Position numbers and translations under genes: made by a program
In this document: positions 33,557 through 43,155 of the stretch, piece by piece
How positions within the stretch are numbered: position 1 is the stretch's first letter
Layout: each line of letters begins with the position of its first letter
The notes under the pieces: generated by a model
What the model was told of the DNA's origin: nothing
Database searches by the model: none
Seen by the model: only the letters and a program-made list of their open reading frames with translations
Assembly: GCF_002760615.1 (NCBI RefSeq)
Contig: NZ_AWWI01000111.1
Coordinates: 1-55,356 of the forward strand
Direction of reading: 5' to 3'
DNA length: 55,356 nucleotides
Source: Puniceibacterium antarcticum
GTDB taxonomy: Bacteria; Pseudomonadota; Alphaproteobacteria; Rhodobacterales; Rhodobacteraceae

Positions 33557-35089
33557 ATGGCCCGTTTTCCGGCTTTCCCGACCGATATCACCCTCGATTA
33601 CCTGCGCCGCGACGCCAAGGCGCTGAAGAAGGCGCATGAGGCTCATGCCCCCGGCGCGCTTGAGCGGCTGAAGGCGCATCCGCCCCGCGCAGATCTGGGC
33701 GCTTTGAAACATGCCGATTACCTGCATGTCATCGCGCAAGAGCATCATTTCGAAAGTTGGCTCCGGCTCAAGCTCGCGTCTGAAACCATCGGCATGGACC
33801 GCGCCGCGCGTCAGCAGCGGCTCAAGGTGGCGCTGTTTCGCGGCAATGGCTGGGTGGTTGAACAGCTGCTGGACGAAACGCCGGATCTGGCCGAGGGTCT
33901 GTTCGGGTTGCAATGCGCGCTTTATGACCGCGCGGCGGTCGAGGCGGCGCTGGCGCTTGATCCCGGCCTTGCAGTCAAGACATTCGGGCCGCGCCGTCCG
34001 ATGCTGCATCTGACTTTTTCCAGATGGATCAAGCAACGCCCGGATCTTGAGGCGGATATGATCGCCGTGGCCGAGGCATTGCTGGCGGCGGGGGCGGATG
34101 TGAACGACACCTCGCCCGAACAACCGGGGTCTGACAAGCGGCTTTCGGCGCTTTATGGTGCGGTGGGTCATGCGGATAACATGGTGCTGGCACGCTGGCT
34201 GCTGGATCATGGGGCCGATCCGAACGACGGCGAATCGCTCTACCACGCGACCGAGCTGGGGCATCACGAGGGGCTGCGGATGCTGCTGGAGCATGGAGCG
34301 GATCCAAAGGGAACAAATGCGCTGCTGCGGGCGATGGATTTTCATGATGTCGCAGCGGTGCGGATGCTGCTGGAGCATGGCGCTGAGCCGGATGATAGCG
34401 GCGACGACCTTTGGGTCGTGCCGTCCCTGCATCAGGCGGCCCGGCGTGATTCGGGGGCAGAGATGGTGGCCCTGCTGCTGGAACATGGCGCAGATCCGGG
34501 ACGGCTTTATCAGGGCGTCAGTGCCTATTCCTATGCGCGGGTCTTTGGCAATCGGGTGCTGGCAGAGGCGATCGAGGCACGCGGTGTCGCGATGCCGCTG
34601 AGCTGGGAGGAGAAGCTGCTGGCGCAGGCTGCCGACGGGGATCTGCGCCCTGGGGTCTTTATCGACCCCGAGCGCCTACCAGAAGCATATCGCACGATCC
34701 TGCGGCAGATCCTGCATCTGCCGGACCGTTTGGACCATATCCGCCGTCTGGTGGGGTTGGGCATCGAATATGACGGCACCGATTCCGAAGGTCTGACCCC
34801 CGTGCAGGTGGCTGGCTGGGAAGGTTTGCCCGAGGTGCTGGCCTATTTCCTGAGCCTGCGACCGGATCTGAGCCACGTGAACGGCTTTGGCGGCACCTTG
34901 CTGGGCACAATCCTGCATGGCTCTGAACATCACCCGGAACGCGACAGCCGCGATCATCTGGCCTGTCTGGAGATGGCTTTGCAACAGGGTGTTGCCCTTC
35001 CGCGACAGACGCTTCGGCAGGTGGGGCGCGAGGATGTGGCAGCCTTTCTTGAGGCTTGGGCAGAGGCGCATCCCGGTCAGCTCGTATAG
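33557..35089 (+). CDS. Ankyrin-repeat protein
   Basis: This protein of about 510 residues opens with a helical segment seen in many proteobacterial ankyrin proteins ('YLRRDAKALKKAHEA', 'VIAQEHHFESWLRLKLA'). Ankyrin units follow, marked by recurring '(A)LLEHGADP' strings: 'LLDHGADPND', 'LLEHGADPKG', 'LLEHGAEPDD', 'LLEHGADPGR'. The C-terminal third has weaker repeats ('LVGLGIEYDGTDSEGLTPVQVAGW'). No signal peptide or enzyme domain is visible, so it is probably a cytoplasmic protein-binding scaffold. The ATG at 33557 follows AGGAGGA. The binding partner is unknown. Confidence 0.88.
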   Translation: MARFPAFPTDITLDYLRRDAKALKKAHEAHAPGALERLKAHPPRADLGALKHADYLHVIAQEHHFESWLRLKLASETIGMDRAARQQRLKVALFRGNGWVVEQLLDETPDLAEGLFGLQCALYDRAAVEAALALDPGLAVKTFGPRRPMLHLTFSRWIKQRPDLEADMIAVAEALLAAGADVNDTSPEQPGSDKRLSALYGAVGHADNMVLARWLLDHGADPNDGESLYHATELGHHEGLRMLLEHGADPKGTNALLRAMDFHDVAAVRMLLEHGAEPDDSGDDLWVVPSLHQAARRDSGAEMVALLLEHGADPGRLYQGVSAYSYARVFGNRVLAEAIEARGVAMPLSWEEKLLAQAADGDLRPGVFIDPERLPEAYRTILRQILHLPDRLDHIRRLVGLGIEYDGTDSEGLTPVQVAGWEGLPEVLAYFLSLRPDLSHVNGFGGTLLGTILHGSEHHPERDSRDHLACLEMALQQGVALPRQTLRQVGREDVAAFLEAWAEAHPGQLV

Positions 35090-35189
35090 ATTTTTCGATA
35101 TTGACTTGAAACACGGGGGCACACCGCGCGCTGTCAGATCCTTGATTTGACGCAACGCGGGCTGTGTGGGGTCAAAGTCGAAACGCCTT

Positions 35190-35272
35190 GGCTGGGGTAG
35201 GGTGGCAGGGCACTGCCTGCCCCAGCCATGGCTTTGGCCAGGCCCTCTAGGATATTTTTGGGGAGATGAAAC
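35190..35272. repeat. Hairpin plus GGATATTTTTGGGG-GATGAAAC element, copy A
   Basis: GGCTGGGG and CCCCAGCC flank a smaller GGCAGGGCACTGCC hairpin, followed by the string GGATATTTTTGGGGAGATGA and then AAC. A similar arrangement (GC hairpin, then GGATATTTAGGGGCAGATGA) occurs at 46724-46786. Elements of this shape recur in Rhodobacteraceae intergenic regions as I recall them. It lies in the 288-base gap between the ankyrin and zinc-peptidase genes and may terminate the former. Confidence 0.6.
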
Positions 35273-35377
35273 AGGAAAGGCTGTTCCCTGTTCCTGTCCG
35301 GCCGGGAACTTTCGGGTGGCTCGCGGCTTGTTCATCATGCTGCGGCGTTGTTCCGGGCTGATCAGGGAGTACAGGCG

Positions 35378-36211
35378 ATGCGTTTGAGGGGGGTGCGTGG
35401 CAGCCGCAATGTCGAGGACCGGCGCCGGATGGGCGGCGGCGGAAAGGCAGGCATTGGCGGGATCGGTTTGCTTGTGGTTCTGGCTATCGGCTATTTTGCC
35501 GGGATCGACGTGACGCCGCTGCTCAACCAACTGCCTCAGGAGCGTTCAGAGCCGCGCGAGTTGAGCGCGGCAGAAGAACGCGCAGCAGAGTTTTCGGCGC
35601 AGGTGCTGGCCACCACCGAAACCGTGTGGGGCGAACTGTTTCCCGAACAGGTCGGTGCCGCCTACGCTGCGCCCGTCATGGTGCTGTATTCCGGTGTTAC
35701 GCAGTCGCCGTGTGGTGGGGCAAGCGGGGCAACCGGGCCCTTCTACTGCCCAGTGGATGGCAAGGCCTATCTCGACACGGATTTTTTTGCCACACTTGAA
35801 CAGGAGCTTGGGGCCAAGGGCGATTTCGCAGCCGCCTATGTGATCGCCCATGAGGTGGCGCATCATGTGCAGGACGAGCTGGGTATTCTGGGCGAGGTCA
35901 ATGGGTTGCGTCAGAACGCGTCGCAACAGGAGGCAAATGCGCTGACCGTGCGGCTGGAGTTGCAGGCAGATTGTCTGTCCGGTGTCTGGGCGCGGTCGGT
36001 TGACGGTCTGCTGGAGCCGGGCGATCTGGACGAGGCGCTGAATGCGGCAAGGCGGATTGGCGACGACTACCTGCAAAAGCGTGCGGGGCGGGTGCCCCAG
36101 CCGCATACCTTTACACACGGTACATCCGCGCAGCGCTCATCTTGGTTTGCCAAAGGCTATGACAGCGGCCAGATGAACTCCTGCGATACCTTTGGTGCGG
36201 CAGAGCTTTGA
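35378..36211 (+). CDS. YpfJ-type neutral zinc metallopeptidase family protein
   Basis: This protein of about 277 residues has a glycine-rich basic N-terminus ('RNVEDRRRMGGGGKAGIGG'), one membrane helix near residues 25-42, and a periplasmic domain with the zinc motif 'HEVAHH'. A downstream 'ELQADCLSGVWA' holds the likely third ligand. 'SPCGGASGATGPFYCPVDGKAYLD' is typical of the YpfJ group. The start at 35378 follows AGGGAG. Proteolytic activity has not been shown for most members. Confidence 0.92.
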   Translation: MRLRGVRGSRNVEDRRRMGGGGKAGIGGIGLLVVLAIGYFAGIDVTPLLNQLPQERSEPRELSAAEERAAEFSAQVLATTETVWGELFPEQVGAAYAAPVMVLYSGVTQSPCGGASGATGPFYCPVDGKAYLDTDFFATLEQELGAKGDFAAAYVIAHEVAHHVQDELGILGEVNGLRQNASQQEANALTVRLELQADCLSGVWARSVDGLLEPGDLDEALNAARRIGDDYLQKRAGRVPQPHTFTHGTSAQRSSWFAKGYDSGQMNSCDTFGAAEL

Positions 36212-36334
36212 AAGCGATTTATGCTGCGCAATTTGTGCGCGAAGCCATGGAAAGTCGACCAATGCCATTCGCGTGCTTCACTTAAACACGCTTGGCACTG
36301 TACGTTAAACATCGCTGCGCGACGGGTAACGAGG

Positions 36335-36431
36335 TGAGAGGCTGACAACGACCCAAGCGGGGCTCGTTACGGCTGCTTCCTTCCGGACCTGACCGGGTTG
36401 GCGAGGCGCCTGCCCGCGCCAACCCCTCGAC
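36335..36431 (-). ncRNA. ffs: Signal recognition particle RNA, small bacterial type
   Basis: On the minus strand the core 'GGTCAGGTCCGGAAGGAAGC' followed by AGCC is the invariant SRP RNA loop that binds Ffh. Flanking sequences pair: GGGTTGGC near the 5' side with GCCAACCC, and outer CCTC/GAGG arms at 36425-36428 and 36338-36341. Length is about 97 bases, as in the 4.5S-type RNA. The ends are estimated from pairing. It targets membrane and secreted proteins during translation. Confidence 0.93.
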
Positions 36432-36481
36432 CGTCTACATAGGGATAGAAAAACGGATTCGCAACCCGGCTTTCGCGTGTC

Positions 36482-37129
36482 TTACAATCCGGCGGCGCGG
36501 GCACCGTTGATCAGTGTGTCTGCGACGTGATGGGCATGTAGCCCGGCGGTGGGGAGCAGGTCGGGGACCTGCACCACACGCATCCCGGCGCTGTGTGCGG
36601 CTTGCGCGCCGGTATCGCTGTCCTCGAAAACCAGACATGTGGCGGGGTCTACATCCAGACGCTGTGCTGCCAGAAGATAGGCATCCGGTGCCGGTTTTGC
36701 ACGGGTGACGCAGTTCACGGTCACGACGGTAGAAAAATAGCGATCAAGGCCGGTCATGGCGAGCTTTTCCTGCGCCGAGCGGGACTGCGACGAAGTGACG
36801 ATGGCACGCGGCATCTTGCGGGCCGCAAGTTCGTCAAGCAGCGTCAGAACACCGGGTTTGAGGTCGATCCCTGCCTTATGCAGGCGGTGGGATTCGACTT
36901 CCCAGTGATGGTCAAGTGCCTCAAGATCTAGGTCTGGCAGATGCGCGCGCAGGATCTCCGCGCCGGAGTCACGGTCTTTTCCGATCAGCTGGTGCAAGAA
37001 TGACTGTTCGACATCATGGCCGAGCATCGCCATGGCAGCCTGACCGGCGGCAAGACCAAGGCGCTCGGTGTCGATCAGTGTACCGTCGAGGTCAAAGAAC
37101 ACGGCGCTATAGGTCCTACCCTCGATCAT
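36482..37129 (-). CDS. HAD-superfamily hydrolase, subfamily IA
   Basis: This 215-residue phosphatase-like protein has motif I 'FFDLDGTLIDTE' with both Asp residues, a helical cap domain, motif II 'IVTSSQS', the motif III lysine in 'AKPAPDAYLLAA' and motif IV 'CLVFEDSDTGAQAA'. The pattern resembles beta-phosphoglucomutase or phosphoglycolate-phosphatase relatives; the substrate is uncertain. Its ATG overlaps the stop of the preceding small gene by 4 bases (37126-37129). Confidence 0.92.
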   Translation of the reverse strand: MIEGRTYSAVFFDLDGTLIDTERLGLAAGQAAMAMLGHDVEQSFLHQLIGKDRDSGAEILRAHLPDLDLEALDHHWEVESHRLHKAGIDLKPGVLTLLDELAARKMPRAIVTSSQSRSAQEKLAMTGLDRYFSTVVTVNCVTRAKPAPDAYLLAAQRLDVDPATCLVFEDSDTGAQAAHSAGMRVVQVPDLLPTAGLHAHHVADTLINGARAAGL

Positions 37130-37464
37130 TGGGGGGCAAAGCCGCCGGGGCAGGTGAATTTTGTGAAGGCACCGTAGCAGGTGGCGCTGCGGTCGAACCC
37201 GGTTGCCGTGAAGACTGAATAGAATGTGCGGTCCTCATAGGTTGTCTTTAGCCCGGAACTGACCAGATCATAGCATCCTTCGGGGTTCATGCGGCAGCCC
37301 ATCAGCGCAGCTGAGGTGACCGGATCCTTGCCATTGGTATCCTCGGTGGTGAGGGTCGCAATGATCGTGGCGCGCATCTCGGATTTCGCCTGATCCTCGC
37401 TCGGGCGGGTGAGCCAGGCGCCCAGAAGACCGACGGCGACGAGAAGAAGAATGAGGCGCAGCAT
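37126..37464 (-). CDS. Small exported or membrane-anchored protein, unknown
   Basis: This 112-residue protein has an N-terminal hydrophobic helix ('LRLILLLVAVGLLGAWL') that could be an uncleaved signal anchor. A polar domain with four cysteines follows ('GCRMNPEGC', 'ATCYGAFTKFTCPGGF'), suggesting a disulfide-stabilised periplasmic domain. I do not recognise a named family. It is translationally coupled to the HAD hydrolase gene, although one product is predicted periplasmic and the other cytoplasmic. Confidence 0.75.
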   Translation of the reverse strand: MLRLILLLVAVGLLGAWLTRPSEDQAKSEMRATIIATLTTEDTNGKDPVTSAALMGCRMNPEGCYDLVSSGLKTTYEDRTFYSVFTATGFDRSATCYGAFTKFTCPGGFAPQ

Positions 37465-37680
37465 GATGGGATCCTTTGAAAGCGTTTGCGCCCCGCATAA
37501 ATCATGCGGCTGAGAAGGAGTCGAGATGGCTGTGGCCGACGCAGGGGCTTAACGTGGCAGGCAATCAGGACATCTCTCTGCATCTTGGTACAAAGATCCA
37601 AGCCTCTTGCAGGCATGAATGAGGGCAAGGGTCGCCCCTATAGCGGCACTCTGCGTCCCGGGGTGTAAAAAGCCCGCCCG

Positions 37681-39660
37681 CTAAAGGAGAATGCGAAACT
37701 GTGCAAATCCCTCTGCGGTTTCCCCGGTATCCTCCAGCGTCAGGCTGCTGATGCTGTCCACATAGATTCGTGCCTTGGGTCCCGTCTCGAACAGGACCGA
37801 GGTATCGGGCAGCGGCGCAAAGGACCAGTTCGCATCGGCAGAGGGGTTTATGGTGCCCTGTTCGACGATATAGCGAACAAGCACGTCACGGTTTGTATCC
37901 GGTCCCTCGAACACGATGGTGTCACCAAGCGCGCCGGGAAAGACCCCGCCCCCGCCCGCGCGGTAGTTGTTGGTGGCGATGATGAAGTCCTGAGCGGGAT
38001 CAACAGGTGTGCCATCATGGGCCAGATCCACGATTCGACGTGCCTCGGGATTCAGCAATTCACCCTTGGGGTCGAACCGGGATGGCTGCGATAGGTCGAT
38101 CTTGTAGGTCACCCCGTCGATCACGTCGAAATTGTAGCTCGGGAAATCGGGGTTCAGCAGCGGTTGATCTGCCTTGCCCGGTGTCACCTGATTGAACATA
38201 CCGGCGGAGCGTTCAAGCCAGCCATGCAGTTCCGCCCCTGTCACCTTCACCGCGCGGACCGTGTTGGGGTAAAGATAAAGGTCGGCGACATTCTTGATCG
38301 CCACGTCACCAACCGGCACATCGGTGTAATAGTCCGGCCCGCCACGACCGCCTGCCTTGAAAGGGGCCGCAGCAGACAGGATCGGCAGGCCCTCGTATTC
38401 GGTGCCCTGCATCATCTGGCTGATGTACCAGGTCTGGGCAATCGACACGATCTGAACCGAGGGGTCATCGGCCACCAGCGCAAAATAGGATTGCAGCGGT
38501 GCCGAGGTCTTGCCCACGGGACGCCGGATGTATTCAAGCGTTTCCTCGTGTTCCTTCTGGCTCGCTGCAATCACGACGGGATCGCTGTCCACAAGCGCCG
38601 TGATGCTGCGGTCTTCGTTGCGCTGGAAAATCGGCCGCGCCTCTGAGGTGGTCGAGACGACACGCCAGACGTTGCCCTCGCGTTCCAGCAGCAGGTCGAT
38701 CACGCCCAGATGGCTGCCCCAGAAGCCGCCCATTGTGGCGGGTTTTCCGTGGATCGTGCCTTTGGTTACGTCAACGGCTGCGTAGCCGTCATAGGTGGGG
38801 GAGGGAAAGACAAGGTGCGAGTGGCCGGTCATCACCGCGTCGATCCCGTCAACAGCAGCGACGGGCACCGATGCATTCTCCATCCCGTCGTCGGGTTGCG
38901 CCGCGCCGATACCGGAATGGGACAGGGCGATGATGAGGTCGCAACCGGCCTCTTTCATCTCGGGCACCCAGGCTTCGGCGGTGGTGACGATGTCGCGTGC
39001 CGCGACGTTGCCTTCGAGGTGCTGGCGGTCCCAGTTCATCACCTGCGGCGGGGTAAAGCCGATCACACCGACCCTGATCGGGTGGCTGGTGCCGACGCCA
39101 TCGCTCACGCTGCGGTCCAGAATAACGTAAGGTTTGAACAGGGTGGTATCATCACGCGCACCCGCACCTGATTTGGTTGCGATATTGGCCAGAACGATGG
39201 GGAACTCCGCCCCGGCGGTGGACTTCATCAGAAAGTCGAGGCCGTAGTTGAATTCATGGTTGCCGATGGTCCCGCCATCATACCCCAGCGTGTTCATGGC
39301 GGTGATCACAGGGTGCATATCCCCCGCCTTCATTCCGCGTTCATAGGCGATGTAGTCACCCAACGGATTGCCCTGAAGGAAATCGCCATTATCCAGCAGC
39401 AGGCTGTTCGTCGCCTCAGCGCGGATGTCGTTGATGATGCCGGCGGTCCGGGCCAGACCGACCGTGTCGACCGGTTTGTCGGCGTAATAATCGTAGGGGT
39501 GCACGTGCACATGCAGATCGGTGGTCTCAAGCAGTCTGAGATGCACTTGCCCGTTGGCGGCAAACGCAGAAAAGGGATGTAATGCGATCAAGGCGCTGCC
39601 TGCGGCTGTCCCTGCCATGAAATGACGACGGCTGAGTTCGGAGCGCTTCGAATCTGACAT
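37681..39660 (-). CDS. cpdB: 2',3'-cyclic-nucleotide 2'-phosphodiesterase/3'-nucleotidase
   Basis: This 659-residue periplasmic enzyme removes phosphate from 2',3'-cyclic and 3' nucleotides. A Tat-type signal is visible (S10-R11-R12-H-F-M, then '[15 protein letters not shown]'). The metallophosphatase domain has '[17 protein letters not shown]', '[17 protein letters not shown]', '[13 protein letters not shown]' and 'GHSHLVFP'. The C-terminal 5'-nucleotidase domain includes '[19 protein letters not shown]' and '[16 protein letters not shown]'. The product could work on the cyclic nucleotides released by the RNase T2 encoded 10 kb away. It is divergent from nudC. Confidence 0.95.
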   Translation of the reverse strand: MSDSKRSELSRRHFMAGTAAGSALIALHPFSAFAANGQVHLRLLETTDLHVHVHPYDYYADKPVDTVGLARTAGIINDIRAEATNSLLLDNGDFLQGNPLGDYIAYERGMKAGDMHPVITAMNTLGYDGGTIGNHEFNYGLDFLMKSTAGAEFPIVLANIATKSGAGARDDTTLFKPYVILDRSVSDGVGTSHPIRVGVIGFTPPQVMNWDRQHLEGNVAARDIVTTAEAWVPEMKEAGCDLIIALSHSGIGAAQPDDGMENASVPVAAVDGIDAVMTGHSHLVFPSPTYDGYAAVDVTKGTIHGKPATMGGFWGSHLGVIDLLLEREGNVWRVVSTTSEARPIFQRNEDRSITALVDSDPVVIAASQKEHEETLEYIRRPVGKTSAPLQSYFALVADDPSVQIVSIAQTWYISQMMQGTEYEGLPILSAAAPFKAGGRGGPDYYTDVPVGDVAIKNVADLYLYPNTVRAVKVTGAELHGWLERSAGMFNQVTPGKADQPLLNPDFPSYNFDVIDGVTYKIDLSQPSRFDPKGELLNPEARRIVDLAHDGTPVDPAQDFIIATNNYRAGGGGVFPGALGDTIVFEGPDTNRDVLVRYIVEQGTINPSADANWSFAPLPDTSVLFETGPKARIYVDSISSLTLEDTGETAEGFAQFRILL

Positions 39661-39910
39661 GCTGTGTTCTCAAATCTGTGGTCGGGGCTATGTTAACCAG
39701 AATTGTGACATTGGATGTGCCAGTTTGTGCAATCCGGATCAAAATCGGCGGAGCTTCCGTTGCGGCAATGCGCAAATCTCAGGCAACCGAACTACGCTTT
39801 TGCCATTGATCTGGGTTCGTCGCACGGTGATCCCGGCCTGAAAGGCATTTGCCTCATACGCGTGCGCATGGCATGGCATGCGCGATACAGCGGGTCAGGA
39901 AAGGTACGAT

Positions 39911-40882
39911 ATGCGGCATGCAGAAGAGGTGACATTCGGCGGCTCGGCTTTGGATCGCGCTGCAGAGTTGCGCGGCGATATTCCGGCACTGGCGGCGGCG
40001 ATGCAGATGCCCGACACCCGCACCGTGGTGCTCTGGCAGGGCAAGCCGCTGGTCTCGGGCGAAGAGGGCGCGCTGGATCTGGTGCGCCTGCCGCTGGATC
40101 ACCACGTTCTGGCTGAGGCGCGTCAAGCGCCTATCTTCATGGGGCGCGAAGACGGTGCCGCACGGTTTGCCCACGACATTTCCGCCTGGCAGCCCGAGAA
40201 TGTGGATCTGACGAATCTCGGTGCCTTTGCCGACCCGAGCGAGCAGATGCATCCCAGCCTTGCCCCCGGTGAGCGCTTTGCCGAACTGCGCCGCGTGATG
40301 ACTGCGCTCAGCCCGCGCGACGCCGAACTCGCCGCCAGCGCCAAGGCGATTTTTGCCTGGCATGGCGGGCATGGGTTCTGTGCCAAGTGCGGCGCGGCGT
40401 CAGATGTGATGCAGGCGGGTTGGCAGAGAATCTGCCCCGCCTGCGGCACACACCACTTTCCGCGCACCGATCCGGTGGTGATCATGCTTATCCTGCGCGG
40501 CAATTCCGTGCTGCTTGGCCGTTCTCCGGGCTGGCCGACAGGCATGTATTCCTGCCTTGCCGGTTTCGTTGAGCCGGGCGAGACGATCGAGGCGGCGGTG
40601 CGCCGTGAGGTGTTCGAAGAGGCGGGCGTTCAGGTCGGCGCCGTCAGTTATCTCGCCAGCCAGCCCTGGCCGTTTCCCGCATCGCTGATGATCGGTTGCA
40701 GGGGCGAGGCGATCAGTGAAGAGATCACCATCGACCCGGTCGAGATCGAAGAGGCCCGTTGGGTCAGCCGCGAAGAACTGGCGCTGGCCTTTGCCGGGGA
40801 ACATGCCGAGATCCTGCCTGCGCGCAACGGGGCCATCGCGCATTTCCTGCTGCGCAACTGGCTGGCGGATACGCTGGAATAG
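39911..40882 (+). CDS. nudC: NADH pyrophosphatase (Nudix)
   Basis: This protein of about 323 residues hydrolyses NAD(H), and in E. coli removes NAD caps from RNA. The zinc ribbon (CAKC ... CPAC), the Nudix box 'GFVEPGETIEAAVRREVFEEAG' split as G-x5-E-x7-REVFEE, and the family signature 'SQPWPFPASLMIG' are all present. The start at 39911 follows AGGAAAGG; the longer frame is less likely. It is followed after 37 bases by an SRPBCC gene, probably in the same transcript. Confidence 0.96.
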   Translation: MRHAEEVTFGGSALDRAAELRGDIPALAAAMQMPDTRTVVLWQGKPLVSGEEGALDLVRLPLDHHVLAEARQAPIFMGREDGAARFAHDISAWQPENVDLTNLGAFADPSEQMHPSLAPGERFAELRRVMTALSPRDAELAASAKAIFAWHGGHGFCAKCGAASDVMQAGWQRICPACGTHHFPRTDPVVIMLILRGNSVLLGRSPGWPTGMYSCLAGFVEPGETIEAAVRREVFEEAGVQVGAVSYLASQPWPFPASLMIGCRGEAISEEITIDPVEIEEARWVSREELALAFAGEHAEILPARNGAIAHFLLRNWLADTLE

Positions 40883-40919
40883 GGGCCCGGAAACGGCAGA
40901 GAACAAGACACGGGGGGGA

Positions 40920-41393
40920 ATGCGCGTGAATTTCACGGCACAGGAAGACATCAAGGCACCGCTGGATCAGGTTTTTGCCGAACTCAGCGATTTTGAGGCG
41001 ATACTGGCGGCGGTCACCCAGCAGGGTGGCGAGGTGCAGCGCACCGACGATGGCGATGCCACGGGGGTGGGTTCGCGCTGGTCATCGGCGTTTGAGCTGA
41101 ATGACAAGATGCGCGAGATCACCGTGACGCTGACCGAATATGTGCCGCCCAATGCCATGGCCTTTGTCGCCGTCTCGGCAGGGATCGAGCTTCAGGCGCG
41201 GGTCGATCTGGTCGCGCTGACCTCGGTTGAGACCCGGGTCGATGTCGTGGTGGATATGTTGCCCAAAACCATGTCGGCCCGGCTCTTGATGCAGCCGATG
41301 AAGCTGGCGCGGGGCAAGCTTGCGGACAAATTTCAGTCGCGGGTTAAGACTTATGCCAAGGAACTGGAGACCCGGCTGAATCACACGGCCTGA
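40920..41393 (+). CDS. SRPBCC family protein
   Basis: This 157-residue protein has the START-like fold, a hydrophobic cavity that binds lipids or other nonpolar ligands. It begins 'MRVNFTAQEDIKAPLDQVFAELSDFEAILAA', the usual polyketide-cyclase/SRPBCC start, and ends with a long helix ('LARGKLADKFQSRVKTYAKELE'). The ATG at 40920 follows a G-rich stretch. The ligand is unknown. It lies downstream of nudC on the same strand. Confidence 0.85.
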   Translation: MRVNFTAQEDIKAPLDQVFAELSDFEAILAAVTQQGGEVQRTDDGDATGVGSRWSSAFELNDKMREITVTLTEYVPPNAMAFVAVSAGIELQARVDLVALTSVETRVDVVVDMLPKTMSARLLMQPMKLARGKLADKFQSRVKTYAKELETRLNHTA

Positions 41394-41484
41394 CGCAGTC
41401 CGGTTCTGATACGCGGGACCAACGATTGAAGTCGCGCCAATTCCCTCTAGTGTTGCGCACGACATCTTGAGGGAGCGAACTGCC

Positions 41485-42330
41485 ATGAAATTTCTGAGAT
41501 ACGGCCCGACGGGCGCCGAAAAGCCGGGCATGCTGGATGCAAACGGAACGCTGCGCGATCTGTCGGCCTATATGACGGATCTCTCGGGTGACTCGCTGAA
41601 TCCGCAGAACCTTGCCTCTCTGGCGGAATTGGAGGTGGCAAACCTGCCCGAAGTCACCGGCACGCCGCGCATCGGTCCCTGTGTCGGGGGCGTGGGCAAA
41701 TTTTTGGCGATCGGGTTGAACTATGCTGATCATGCCGCCGAATCTGGCATGGACCTGCCGCAGGAACCCATCGTGTTTTCCAAGGCGACCTCCTGCATAA
41801 TTGGCCCCAATGACGATGTCGAAATTCCCCGAGGTTCAAAATCCACCGATTGGGAGGTCGAACTGGGTTTTGTCATCGGCAAGACCGCGAAATATGTGAC
41901 CGAGGCAGAGGCGCTGGAATACGTAGCAGGCTATTGCGTTATCAATGATATCAGCGAGCGTGATTTTCAGATCCGTCGCTCTGGCCAGTGGATCAAGGGA
42001 AAATCGGCAGACACCTTCGGCCCCATCGGTCCTTGGCTCGTTACCCCGGACGAGGTCGGCGATCCGCAGGATCTGGCGCTGTATCTGGATGTGAACGGGC
42101 AGCGGCGGCAGGACGGAACCACACGGACGATGCATTTTACCGTGGCGCAGATCATCGCGCATCTGTCGCAGTTCATGTCGCTGCACCCAGGTGATGTGAT
42201 CGCGACCGGCACCCCGCCGGGCGTCGGCATGGGCATGAAACCTCCGGTCTACCTGAAACCCGGCGATGTGATGGAGCTGGGTGTTGCTGGCCTTGGCGTG
42301 CAGCGTCAGCAGGTCAGGGCGGCGGGGTAA
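41485..42330 (+). CDS. Fumarylacetoacetate hydrolase family protein
   Basis: This 281-residue enzyme has the FAH fold, which cleaves C-C bonds of diketo acids or acts on related keto acids. The metal-binding core is visible: 'IGLNYADHAAESG', 'DWEVELGFVIGK' with acidic ligands, 'NDISERDFQ', and 'GDVIATGTPPGVGMG'. The start at 41485 follows GAGGGAG. It is first in a tight operon: 3 bases to a DUF4198 gene, which overlaps an FAD-linked oxidase gene. Together they look like a small hydroxy-acid or aromatic-acid catabolic unit. Confidence 0.93.
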   Translation: MKFLRYGPTGAEKPGMLDANGTLRDLSAYMTDLSGDSLNPQNLASLAELEVANLPEVTGTPRIGPCVGGVGKFLAIGLNYADHAAESGMDLPQEPIVFSKATSCIIGPNDDVEIPRGSKSTDWEVELGFVIGKTAKYVTEAEALEYVAGYCVINDISERDFQIRRSGQWIKGKSADTFGPIGPWLVTPDEVGDPQDLALYLDVNGQRRQDGTTRTMHFTVAQIIAHLSQFMSLHPGDVIATGTPPGVGMGMKPPVYLKPGDVMELGVAGLGVQRQQVRAAG

Positions 42331-42333
42331 GCC

Positions 42334-43155
42334 ATGTCATTTCTCGGAACTCTCCCAAAGGCGCTGAGTTTTGTGGTGGCGCTTTCAGCGGCGCTCCCCG
42401 CCGCAGCGCATGAATTCTGGATCTCGCCGGTTGACTATCAGGTCGCTGACGGCGTGCCTCTAAAGGCAGATCTGCGCGTGGGCCAAAGCTTTGAAGGCTC
42501 GGCCTATCCTTATGTGCCTGCAAACTTCACCCGGTTTGAGCTGATTCAGGGCGATGCTGTCAGGTCCGTCGAAGGCCGGGCCGGGGATCGGCCTGCGCTG
42601 AACATGGCCGCCCCGGGGGATGGTCTGGCCGTCGTGGTGCATGTCACCCGCGACTATTCCCTGACCTATCCCAAGTGGGAAACGTTTGTGTCGTTCACCG
42701 AACACAAGGATATCGTCTGGGCGCAGGAACGGCACCTTGAACGCGGCCTTACCAAGGATCGCGTGCGCGAACGCTACACACGCTTTGCCAAAAGCCTGAT
42801 CGGCGTGGGCACTAGCGCGGGTGCGGATCGCGAGATGGGTCTGCGGACCGAGATTGTCGCGCTGACCAATCCCTATACCGATGATCTGTCGAATGGTTTT
42901 AATGTGCAGGTACTTTATGAGGGCGCGCCCCGCGCCGATGTGCAGGTCGAACTGTTCGACAAGGCCCCGGGCGAGTCCAAGGGGGTGTCGACCCTGCATC
43001 GCACTGATGATCAGGGCCTCGTCACCCTGCCGGTTCAGACGGGGCATGAATATCTGGTCGATTCGGTGGTGTTCAACGAACTGGATCCGGAAACGCAGGA
43101 TGACCACGCGTGGGAATCCCTCTGGGCCTCTCTGACGTTTAGGGTGCCGGAGTGA
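42334..43155 (+). CDS. DUF4198 periplasmic protein
   Basis: This 273-residue protein has a signal peptide (about residues 1-25, ending AAA before 'HEFWISP'). The mature start 'HEFWISPVDYQV' and the two-domain beta-rich layout are typical of DUF4198, often found beside nickel or cobalt uptake systems and thought to be periplasmic metal-related proteins. An N-terminal His after cleavage could bind metal. Its location inside a catabolic operon is unusual and its role there is unknown. Its stop overlaps the next start (TGATG). Confidence 0.87.
   Translation: MSFLGTLPKALSFVVALSAALPAAAHEFWISPVDYQVADGVPLKADLRVGQSFEGSAYPYVPANFTRFELIQGDAVRSVEGRAGDRPALNMAAPGDGLAVVVHVTRDYSLTYPKWETFVSFTEHKDIVWAQERHLERGLTKDRVRERYTRFAKSLIGVGTSAGADREMGLRTEIVALTNPYTDDLSNGFNVQVLYEGAPRADVQVELFDKAPGESKGVSTLHRTDDQGLVTLPVQTGHEYLVDSVVFNELDPETQDDHAWESLWASLTFRVPE

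Noticed and set aside
36335-36431. Protein-coding reading of the SRP RNA region
   Set aside because: The invariant SRP loop sequence and pairing make it an RNA gene; no open frame of significance covers it.
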